From Mauremys mutica (lineage: Eukaryota > Chordata > Testudines > Geoemydidae), in contig NC_059073.1 of assembly GCF_020497125.1 (NCBI RefSeq), forward strand, positions 18,683,225-18,747,224: 64,000 bases of DNA. Reading direction: 5' to 3'. Shown one piece after another: positions 46,701-58,700 of this stretch (position 1 is its first letter; every line of letters starts with the position of its first letter). Below the pieces are notes generated by a model that was not told the DNA's origin, searched no databases, and worked only from the letters and a program-made list of their open reading frames with translations. A program made the position numbers and the translations under genes.

Positions 46701-49700
46701 CAGCTCTTAACATATTGGAAGACACTTAGGTCCCCTTACAGCCTTTTTTTAAAGACTAAACATGCAGTTTTCTAAACCTTTCCTCATTTTTGTTGCTCTT
46801 CTCTGGATTCTCTTCAGTTTGTCCCCATCTTAGTGTGGCACCCAGAATTGGACACAATATTCCAGCTGATGGCTCACCAGTGCAAAGCAGAGTGGAACAA
46901 TTGCTACCTGTGTCTTACACCACACTTCTGTTAGTAGAGCTCAGAATAATAGCCCTCTTCCACAACTGCATCACATTGACTCATAATCAGTTTGTGATCC
47001 GTTATAGCCCCCAGGTCCTTTTCAACAGTACTACTGCCTAGCCAGTTATCCCCATTTTGTAGTTGTGCATTTGATTTTTTTCCCCTTTCCTAAGTGAAGC
47101 ACTTTACACTTGTCTTTAATGAATTGTATCCTGTTGATTTCAGACCAGTTTGTCAATATCACTTTGAATTCTAATCCATCCTCAAAAATGCTTGCAACCC
47201 CTTCTAGCTTGGCTGGCAAATTTTATAATCGTACTCTCCATTCCATTATTCAAGTCATTAATGAAAACATTGAGTAGTACCAGACCCAGGACTGACTCCT
47301 GTGGGACACCAGTGGGTATGTCCTCTGTTAGACTGGGCTCTGATAGCTATTTGACTACAGTCTTACAACCAGTTGTACATCTACCTCATAATTTCATCTA
47401 GATCCCACTTCCCTACTTCACATATGGGCATGTTATGTGGGACTGTCAAAAGCCTTACTAAAATCAAAGTATGTCTGCTGCTTTGCCCCATCCCCTAAGC
47501 CAGTAACCCTGTCAAAGAATCAAAGTAGGTTGGTTTGGCATGATTAGTTGGCTGGTCCGTAACCATAATATCCCTCTAGGTGTTTACAAATTGATTGCTT
47601 AATAACTTGTTCCAGCATCTTTGAGTATCAAAGTTAGGCTGACTGGTCTTTAATTTCCCAGGTTCTATTTGTTCCCCTTTTTTAAAGATAGTCTTATGTT
47701 TGCCCTTCTCCATCTCTGTGGGAACCTAACTTACCCTCATGAGTTCTTGGAGATTGCTTCAGCTGGTTCCTTAAAATTCATCCTAAGGTACTTATCCGGC
47801 CCTACTAACTTGACCGTATTTAACTTATCGAAATATTGGTGTAACATTCCCCTGGTGTTATCTAGTCCAGTGATCTACTAGGCCACTTTAATCCTCAATT
47901 CTGGGAGCCAGCCTTACCCTGCTCTTCTGTGAGAACCCCCACTCTCAGACTGTTCACACACAGCCTCTAGTATAAGCTGCTCCCAGCTACGTGAGTGAGC
48001 ACTTTTGTCTAGCCACTGCTTGGATTGTACAACCAAATGACATTAGCCAATATCTCCAGTCCCAGACGCAACCCTGGGAACATCTGTCTTGCAGTGTCCA
48101 GTTATGCCTGCTGGATACTGTGTAAGCTTATATGTCTTTGTCAATTTAATAAAGAAATTGATATGTACCAGGCTTGTTATTCCAAGGGGTGTCTCTGACA
48201 CCCTTCAAACCAAGCGCACTGAATAAACAAATTAACTACAAAAGATAGATTTTAAGTGATTATAAGTGAAAACAGAAGTCAGTTTTGGTCAAATGAAATA
48301 AAAGCAAAACAGATTCTAAGCTGATCTTAACACTTTCAGTGCCCTTACAAACTTAGATGCTTCTCGCCACAGGCTGGCTGGTTGCCCTTCAGCCAGGCTC
48401 TCCCCTTTCAATCAGTGTGTCAGTCTCTTGATGGTGGCTGTAGACAGGTGGAAAAGAGCATGGCAAACATCTCTCCCTTTTATCATGTTTTTTCCCTCTT
48501 GGCTTTGCCTCTTCTCTTTCTCAGCCCTATGCCCCCCCCACTTCAGAGTCAGGTGAGCATTACCTCATCATAGTCCCAAACTGACCAAGGGAAGGGGGAT
48601 GACTCACTTGAGTGTCCAACAGATCCTTTGTTGCCTAGGCCAGTGTCCTTTGTTCCTGTGAGGCTGCTCTGGGTTTGTCCAATACATGCTGAGGTGTGAA
48701 CTGCCCTGCTGCTTCTGGAGGATTTGTCTGTGCCTCTGCTCCTGGACAGTTTTTGCCTGGGCTTGTGTTAAGCCATAAAGACACATTTTCAGCCTCATAA
48801 ATATATATAGTAACTCCTCACTTAAAGTTGTCCTGGTTAATGTTTTGTTACATTGCTGATCAATTAAGGAACATGCTCGCTTAAAGTTTTGCAATGCTCC
48901 CTTAAAACAGGCAGCTGCCATGTGACATTATGTTCCCTGCTTGCACTAAGAGCAACCTGTTGCAGCTAGCTGGTGGGGGGGGCTTGAAACCAGCATGAAC
49001 CAGTAGCCCCCATCAGCTCTCTGTTCCCTTAAGTTTCCTGTGAGGCAGCTGCCCAGCAGGCTCTCAGTTGCAGGCAGTTCAGCTGTCCCTCCCCCAGTAC
49101 CATGTGCTGCTCCTGTCGTCTGCCCCAGGGCATCCTGCTTGCTATCTTGCTGTGCGGAAGGGGAGGGAGAGGGAGGCTAATGTCAGGGTGTCCCCCTCCC
49201 CCTGCTTCTGCACCCCACTAACATCTTCCATAGAGCAGGGGGGGCACACAACAGGGCTCAGGATGGAAGGAGCTTCCTGGCAGCAGCTGCTGGCTCAGCT
49301 TGCTGATTAACTTAGAAAGGCAGTTTACTTAGAGTGGGGTCAGCAGAGCAATGCACATCTCACACCCAGGGTGTCTGTCTGCCATGCTGTCTCCCCTCCC
49401 TCTATGCTGCCTTGTCAAGTGGTGAGGCTACATTAACAATGAATTAACCCTTGAGGGCTCAGCCCATTGCTAGTTCATCATTTAGCAGTAAGGCTTCCCC
49501 TGGGAAATATCCCACCCTCTGACTTCACCACCTCTACCAAGCTTCACAGTCGTTGCTGTGTACCATATTTAATTGTTTAAAACTTATTTTGTGTGTGTAA
49601 AATGTCTTTTGGCTGAGAGAAATTTCCCTGGAACCTACCCCCCTATTTACGTTAATTCTTCTGGGGAAATTGGATTCACTTAACAGGGTTTTGATTACAG

Positions 49701-52700
49701 TTGCATTTTTTAGTAACAATTGCAATGTTAAGCAAGGAGTTACTGTACATGAAATTACAACCTATAACATTACTTTAACAATGCTGAGTGCATCATGAGC
49801 CTTCCAAAGACACATGACATGACAAACTGCACTGGACACCACACAATCATTTTATAAGGATGAATGGCGGGAGGTGCAGGGTGTTCCCCAAGGTACAGAG
49901 TGTCAACTGTTTAACTTGTTCTTTCCCTCTTTTTGGCTTGCATTCCTTCCCCCTTGTAGCTAATATTAACTAGAGCTAGGGTGGAGGAGTATGCCATGGG
50001 ACTGAAAACATTGACGTATATCTTCAAGTAGTGTAAGTCCATATCACTAGATAAGCATTAACTTGACCATAGTGTAGACAACTAACATCTGAATAAAATA
50101 TTTCAAACTGCTGTATTCCCTACCACCACCTCTTTTGCTACTTAAAACATAAGGAGACTTAGTTGAGAATTTAGTACTAATGGGAGGTGTGTGTGTATAA
50201 GAAATTGGCTGAACTTCAAACTATTTTTTTTTAAATCATGCAGATATTAGACTTCAGTACAAGGTTGAACCACAATTTACAGCTGCTGCTCCTGGGGACA
50301 TTCTGTAACAAAAAATAAATTCTGCATACAATTTTAAAATTCTGCAAATTTTATTTGTCAAAATAACATTACATAATCACACTAGTTTCAATTTTGGTAA
50401 TTTAATTAAAAATACCAGTCTGCAAGTATGTTGGTAACAATATCAATACACAATTCCCCCAGAAATAGTGTTAAAGAAACCCCATTCCTGTTTCTCTGCC
50501 CCCTCCCTCCCCTAGAGACCAGCTGGGGGTCAGACACCCACAACTCTCCCTCCTCCCCCCAGCCAATACACCTAAACCCAGTCACAGGGCCCCCCTAGCC
50601 CAGGTACTCGTGTTCCCTTCGACCCAGACACCTGCCTCCTCCAGAGGCAGAAACAGCCTGATAGTTGGTCCCAGGCTTGCATGGAGTTTCCTGTGCATCA
50701 CGGTTTCCTTCCCTCAGGGCATGCTGGGAACTGCAGCTGCCAGGAACCCTCAAGCTCCCTCCCCCAAGTAGTGTCTTCTGTGTGATCTGGGCTCTGTTGG
50801 ATCCAGTGCACCCTAGTGGCGGCCAGCAGCACTATAGCCTATTTCTGTGGGGAAGGAAATTCTGCGCACACATTAAAGTTGTGCAAAATTCTGCATTGTG
50901 CCGTGGTGCAGAATACCCCCAGGAGTAAGCTGCTATCTGCTTAATAAGAAACATAGCCCCCTAACAATGGCCTTCCACAGAGTTGCTGTAAGATGTTCTA
51001 AACTTCAAACTAGTGCAGTATAAGGGTTTGTCATTTAACACTTGTAGGCATAGCGAGGGGTGGCTTTTTTTATTTGTACTACTTATTTGTATTTGTTTTT
51101 AGTGTCTCTTCCTCTAGTGGAGTTAAGATTTCGGCTACCAGTGGTTATAACACTCATGGAATGGCTTATCTGGTACTGACCAGATGTATAGAGATGATGC
51201 AATCATCCTGATAGCTGAGTGTGACACTTTTGTGTGGATGCTTACAGTAAAAATCAATGAGGTTAACAGGGCACTTTGCCATAGTGAAGGTTATTCTTTA
51301 AAGTAAAGGGCTATGTTGTAGTCATCACAAGCACCACAGTGTGGGAATTCTTGACACATGCTATCTTACCTCTCATATCTTGATCAACATGGCTACAACA
51401 GCACTGCATGTGACTAATTCTGATTTCTGTACATGCTGTTAATGACTATTGGCCAAGTTTGCAAGGCCAAATAGTCACTTCATAGCCTTTCTCTCTTTGG
51501 ATAATGTAACACTAACTTTTGAACACCATGTCCAGTCAATCCCAGAACTTCATGGAGTGTTCAAGGCATTAGAGGACAGAATGTTGTTTTTGGTGATTGG
51601 AAAACTGAAAGGAAGAAATAGGGTGTTGGGGGACATGACACATGTACCCCCTAGCATCTGGTTAGCAGAGCTAGCAGCTTCAGCTGCCTGTTTAATTGTC
51701 TGTAGATCAAATAACCAGTTGATGGTGTCCATTAATGCGTTCCAGGATAACAATACCCTTCACTTTAGGTCTGCCCCTTTCCTCAATACATTTGAGAAAT
51801 GTTGGCATCCTGAAAGACCAAAGAAAGGAGAAAAAGAATGATTGGGACAGGAAGGAGTGGCAGGCATGTGGGATTGGAGATGCATGTAGAACCCTCGGTG
51901 TGGGTAGAATGGGGGACCCTGGTGGGAGACCCTCAGATTGTCTGTCTGGCATGGAGTTCTGGTATGGAGGGGCATCCTAACCTTGGCATGAAAGAGGGTT
52001 GCATTGGGCCCCTAAAATAAAGGGGAATGGGAGGATGGCACATGGAGCTTGTGGTGGAGAATAGAGGAATACAAGGAACCCTTTGTGTGCAATAAGCTTG
52101 GCCTACAGAAGCAACAAAGTGTATGAGCCCCCTCCATCTCCCCAGCACCCTGTCTTATTTAGTCCAGTTTTAAAACACATCTATAGACACCCATCCAGTG
52201 CTCTTGACATCTATCCCATAAAATAAAAATGACCATGAACTTGGTGTCTGTATTAAGAATCAGAATATTGCTGTGATGAGTTCCTTAAGGTTTTTCCTTT
52301 CACTTTGAATGATGTTCAAATTATGCTGGATGTGCATGATGCAAAAGATCTAGTAGCATCTACTGAGTGGAGCATTAAAATAAGTAATCAATTGTTTCTT
52401 TGCAGGAGCAAGATGTTGAAACTCTGCATGGCTCTGTTCATGTTACTATGTATGGGACTCCCAAAGGAAACAGGCCTGCCATCCTAACATACCATGATAT
52501 TGGACTGAATCGTAAGTGTGATCTTTCATACAACAGCATAGTGATGGCCTGCTGTAACAGATGATCACTTTGTGGTTCTTTACCTTACAGTCTGCCATGA
52601 TCCTTGCAGCACATCATTTTCAGGGGTAAAATTAGGATCCTGGTGTGGCAGCTTGCCAGTAAATTGTTGCACAGTGCAGGTCGATCCAGATTGGCCTTTG

Positions 52701-55700
52701 CTGCATCCCAGACTTTGCTGTGAGCCATTGTGTGCAACAAACCAACATGGAGGTACAGATGAACAAGAGGCCCAGATTTTGTTCCTGGTAAAAATGGGCT
52801 AGCTAGCAAGTTAGGAGGAGAGAAATGAGGCTGAATGCAGGCAAATATGAGTAGAAAGTGGTGCCCTTTGACAAGCTTTCTACTGAGATAAAGGGCATCA
52901 AAAGACTAATTGTTGGCTTGTGTGGAGCCACTCTTTCCTCTCATAGACACGACTTTCTTAATACCCTGTTTTAAGGGACAAAGTGGCTTGAGTTCTGACT
53001 GGATTTTTCCCTCTTTATAAATCCTTGTACCTATAAATAAAATCTTTCTAGATGAAAGGTGAAGGACCTTTGGGTCAAAATTAGATTATATTTGGGGACC
53101 TTCTAAGCACCATGCAACAACATGTACTTGATAGGGATTTTGGAGCAGGAAAAGGGTATGCGTCACAAAATGACACAAGGATGGAAAGAAGCTTGTGGAA
53201 GATTCCTTTTTAAATAATTGTCCTAATACTGCTGAGAGTTTTTATGTTTTTAACTATGTATGTGTCAGGATGTCTAGATCTTTGTATATAGTCAAACTAG
53301 AATAAATCAGTGGATGATGAAATGGTGTCAGCACAAAGTGTAACGTTTCTCCTCAGGCTACATGGTTTAATCTTGTATAGATGCAATCCAATAAAATGCC
53401 AATTAGACAAAGTCAATCTAATACCAAATATGTTTTGGCCACTGTCACTCCACAAGACTTGGCATTTCTTTACTCAGTCATTAATGTTTACTGGTGGACC
53501 TGTGGGCACTACCACAATTAGGATTAGGGGGCCATTGTGCTGTGTAACCACAAAGTCTTGGTCCCTGCTCTAAAGAGTTTACTTTTCCATCAGTAATCCT
53601 ATTGTAACGCATTTCTTCATGGTGGTTTGATAGAAGCATCCCTATATTTCATTTCCTGTTTTCCATGGATTAGGGACAGGTGGCCTCTGGGCCTTAACAA
53701 TTGTTGAGATTGTAAGACTTCTATCTAAAAGAATAAAAACCTGTCTTTACATAGCAAAGTTTTATTGCTCATCACATTTTATACTAAAACTACTCAATTC
53801 TTAAGTTGCATGTGATTTTAAAGGGGTTGATACATTTTAATACTAACTTTGCTGTTACTTACCTTGCATTTTAACATTTTAATTTATCCACTTGTGGTGC
53901 ATTGCCTAACTTCTGAATTTCTTTTCATGTTGAACAGTTTAAATAGGTTATTTCTGTCTGGGTCTCACCCTAATGCAGTACAGCTGGCATTTAGGTTTTA
54001 AGTTCAGGAGGAAATTAAGAAACCTTAATATGAGAAGTTCATATTTCTAAAGAACCCTAAATTTTAGGCCTAATCTGCTTGATAGCATTCCTGTAAAAAT
54101 GTTCATCTTTAATGTATTCTGCTCGTAGCTACCATAGGAAACATCAGACTAGCTTGGTGTAACTTGCAGTCCTTGGACATAAGGACAAGAGAATACTGCA
54201 AAAAAGATGATTGACTTTGGATTCTACTTCTTTAGATTTGCTTTCTTTTTCACTCATTATTATTTATTATTTATTTATTTTTATTTTATTTATTATAACC
54301 CTAAGAAAGATGACTAAAGTGAAGTAAAATGGAAGTTACTTTATTTTAAAAGCCAAATCCTGGGATAAACACTTCTGCCCCACCTGACTTCTAGTTTAAC
54401 TTTCATGTCCAGAATTTCTTTGAGACTTTGGTCTGCCACAAATTTTGACCACGAGTGCCAGAATTTAACCACTTACATGAAAAAGTTTCTTGGGGAAACT
54501 GTTCAGCTTTCTGCCTCCAAGGTGTTAACTTGCTTTATTACTTTAACACCATTTATCTTTGGAACAGGATTTTTTAATCCCCTTTCTAACAAAGTGTAAA
54601 TTGAGTCAGTTGAACCATACTGCAAATTGCTGAAAAATTAAATCTGCAGAGAAACTTGCAGAAACTCAGACTAAAACACTCATACAAACTCTCAAATTGT
54701 AGTTTCTTGTGATATCTGGATTAAAACTGTATAAGCCATTCAGTCTTTCATCTTAATGCCTTACATTCTTTTTTCCCCTCTGTTTCTTGAAGACAAAACT
54801 TGCTTCAACCCCCTCTTCAACTTTGAAGATATGCAGGAAATAACACAACACTTTGCAGTCTGTCATGTGGATGCACCAGGACAACAAGATGGAGCAGCAT
54901 CTTTCCCAGCTGGGTGAGTTGGAGCTGGGGAAAGATCTTCCTGCTTGCAGGGTTGGCTTGTTAACTGGTGAGAAAAAATATTCTTGATCTGCAGTTTAAA
55001 TTAAAACTTTTGTGGAAACTTCTGTATGTTCTGAACTGGTATCTGTAGAGAATCTCCACTTAAGTCAGTAGTGTGATTGCAGACCCAGATTCTGATCTCT
55101 AATTCACACTTTAATATATTTCCTTAAAACTGTAATGAGACTCTGGTCCTAGAGTGGTTCTCAAAGCAATCTGTGCTTTGATTCATAATTTAAACTGACC
55201 AACTAATTTCATCTGTAATTTCTACTATTGTGGTGGATCTGTATCTTGTTCCCTCATAGCTATATCTATCCAAACATAAAATGAAATCAGAGTTAAAAAC
55301 AATATAGGTATTTAACACTGTCTAAAGACACCACAAAAATTGAGAAATTACTTCTTAAAAAGAGGATAAAACAGATTTGATAAACTAAAATGCTAGTGCT
55401 ACTTGGAAAATCCAATTTGCTGAATATTAACAAAAATAGTTCCTTAATAGGATGCCTTATACATCTTAGGCTGTTAACTCCTGAGCATTGTCTTGTAACC
55501 CTGCTGAAAATCCTTTGTCCTGTTCAGTGTGAATCTTTTGTACTAGTAAAGCCTGCCAACGCGTAAAAGGATTATCTTGGCCAAAGTGTGTCTGATGTTT
55601 TAGCCAAATAAGACTGGATTGCCCTAAATTAAGATGTATTTTGGATAATACTCAACATAATATAGAAGGAATTGCCAACAGGCAAAGGAAGTAAGAGTTG

Positions 55701-58700
55701 TGCTGTGTAAGAGCTAGATATAGTAGTACTAGTACATGAGCTTACTTTTACCCATGTTATGTGAGTTGGGCTAGATACCATCTTAAAAGGAAGGGATGGC
55801 AGTGAAGTCTCGTGGGACAGATTCTCAGATGGCTTAAATTGACATAGCACCACTGATGTAAAAATCTGTGTAGCATCACTTACAACAGCTGATAATCTGG
55901 CCTTGTGTAAATTCAGTGAACTACTTGGTGCAATAGCTTTCTCTCATATCTACTCAATCTTTAGATTTTTTGTGCTACAAAGCAACCTAACTGCTAATGT
56001 TGCTCAACATCTCCTATAACAGACTTAATTAAAAAAAAAAACCTCAAACCACACAACCTCGGAGTTAAAGGCCTCATAGACAAAGGACTAGTCTAAACTA
56101 GATAGCTCATACCAGTTTGAGCAAAATCAGGTATAGGACAACTATATCTACACTGGGGCTTTTGCTAGTATAGAAATGTGGTCCCACAAAAAAAAATCAC
56201 GCCCCTAGCCGACATTGCGAAAAGACTACATTTACCATAGCCGACAGTGTTGTTGCTTTCACTAGTTAGGAAACAGATGCAATTTGTACATGTTGTGGAG
56301 TATCTTCTCTCTTTAGTGCTAACAATCGTTTTGACTGGCCTGTCAGGAATGTTACATCAGTCTCTGGCAGGGCCACTGGATTAGATTCTTCCCCTGTGCC
56401 AGTTTGTCTCCTGTATATATGTTCTTAAACTAGATTGGTAGAAAGTTGAAAACACTATTTTTGGTTTTTTACTAACACTTTTTCTAGCCCAAAGTGGGTA
56501 GCAATAGCAGTGTGGTGTCAATTCAGATATTTCTTGCTGGTGGAGTGTGGTGGCAAATTCTAGCCCCTGCCTCCCTGTCAGGGACCTCATTCTAATCCCT
56601 GCTCATCCCTCCTCCCAGTCTTCCTGCAGAGACCCCTGTCTCTCTCAACCAGGAAGTCTCCCCTCTTTTACACTCAGTGCATGAGCCAGTGCCACCAGGA
56701 GTTGAGTTCTCTGTGGACTCCCCCGTATGCTGCCGTAGAAGAACACTTTGTATGCCAGGTTGCAACAGCATTTGACCCAGCTTCCCCTTTATCTGGGGTG
56801 GTATTGCAACCCCATGAGCCAGTTTGCAATGCCACCCACTGAAATTTGGCCTGGCTGCCTCTCCTGTCTGTACAGAGGGATGGTGGGTCAAATTTCAGTG
56901 TCATTACAACCATGTGGCCAGAGTAATGCTCCAGCAGCAACTGTATTGATTAAGCAGGGTTCTTAAAAGATTAATCAGGTCATGGCCTATGGAACTTTGA
57001 ACAAGTGCAAAAACTGGCTGGGGGCAGAGATGATGGCATTCCCCCTTGCCCCAATTGGCATCACAGAGAGCCTCCTTTGTTCAAAACTTTTAAATGTAGT
57101 TCTAACCTACTGTTAAATGCCACCGTTAATTGAGGGCTTGTGGTTCAAGGGGAAGTAGGAAGCCAAATACCTTTCCTCTCTTGCCCAATATACAAAACCT
57201 CTTTCATGACCTAGTATAGCTTCACCTCAAAGAAATTGATAATGGATGAAAGTAGGAACTTCACAGGAGATAGCTGTGGTTTTCTGTCTAGTGTTTTTAA
57301 GAGAGGCTTATCAGTTATTCAACACTAGTCAGCAGCAAGGGCTTCATTTTGCTTACCCCAGTAGCATCTACTCTGGTGGGATATTTCTTGGATTCTAAAA
57401 CACAATCCACTTGGACGTCTTCTATAAAAGTCCTGTATTATTGGCCTTATAGGAGCCAGTACTTCAGGGTATTAAAATTCTGGCCAGTTAGTTATGAGTT
57501 AATTCCTAAAATTTTGCCCAGCTAGTCATTAGCTGATTCTCTTAGACTCACAATAGACAAGCTGACTGTTAGACTTGCCATAGGTTAATGCTAATAATGA
57601 AGCACGCTTAAGGCAAATGGGCTTATTTTAAACCCTGGAGGCAAGCTGGCATAATTTTGACTTTAATAGAGCTGCACCAATTTATATCTACAGTGAATTT
57701 GACCCTTAAACTTCTCCAGCCTATTCACTGCATGATGGGATTTAGGGTACAAAACTTTTTTAATGCTTTTTTAGGCTTGTTAGACAGTAGGCAATAAACC
57801 ATGTGGAAAAATTACACATAAATACAACTTTTTTTTGCTGATATGTGCTCTAAAGGGGGAGTTTGTTTGGTCATTGAACTTGGGCAGTAAACAGTTTCCT
57901 TACTGAGGAAGCATCTAATGACCAAAGAACAAGACTGAGTCAAGAGCTCTGCATTTAATTGCTCCTGCCACAAAACTAGTGGCATTAGGCAAGTCACTTA
58001 CCTTTAGAGTTGGTGGTCAACTTTTTTTTAAATTAAACTTTTTTCTACCAAATGTGGTCTGGGTTCACAAAACATTTCAGTTTCAACAGGGATCTGGGTG
58101 CAGGATGGAGAGACACTCTGCAATAGCCGGTAGTATGGTTGGCACTCACCTGGGATGTGGGAGGTCCAGGTTTTAAGTCCTGGCTCTGCTTAATTCCTGC
58201 AACCCAGGTGAAGTGCCCTAATCCCCAGGCTATACAGTCAGTTTCTCTGACCCAGTGAGCATTTAATTTCCACACAGTGGAATAGCTCCAACTGGAGAGA
58301 CTGCTGCTGTAGCCTGGTGGTTAGGGCACTTGCCTGGGTTGTCTCAGCTCCAAATCAGGCAGAGCAGGGATGTGAACCTGGGTCTCCCATGACCCGAATG
58401 AGTGCCCCAACCACCAGGTTGTTTTTACAAAAACTCATGATGGCTTTGGTTCCATATCTGAACAAAAAGAAATATCAAAACTTTTTTTATTTTTTTCATG
58501 AAATGTAACTTTCCTTCCAGTCCTACTTACCCACGCCACCCCTGCCCCCCCAGTGGCTCTCCTTACCCCATTTGCAAAATAACTTCTCCACTGTACCAGT
58601 GCTGAGGCTTAATTGTTTCTAAAAGCTCTTACAGATCCTTGCCTGAATTGAGCCAGAAAAGCAAAGTTATAGATGTAACACCTACATCTTTTTACTTTAG

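Larger units (their letters stand above)
39159..52405 (+). other. NDRG1: intron 3, GC-AG type
   Basis: 13.2 kb, beginning GCAAGTA and ending TTTCTTTGCAG. Apart from the repeats listed, the parts 39160-41110, 41435-43485, 43705-44765, 45080-46430 and 50935-52400 hold no recognised feature. A G-run lies at about 41650-41663. Confidence 0.85.

Noticed and set aside
47885..49915. Endogenous retrovirus
   Set aside because: Only an LTR-like impression; no gag, pol or env frames, no primer-binding site and no second LTR.
51449..51841. 130-codon plus-strand ORF in intron 3
   Set aside because: No recognisable family, no splice signals that fit and no repeat-derived protein motif; compatible with chance length.
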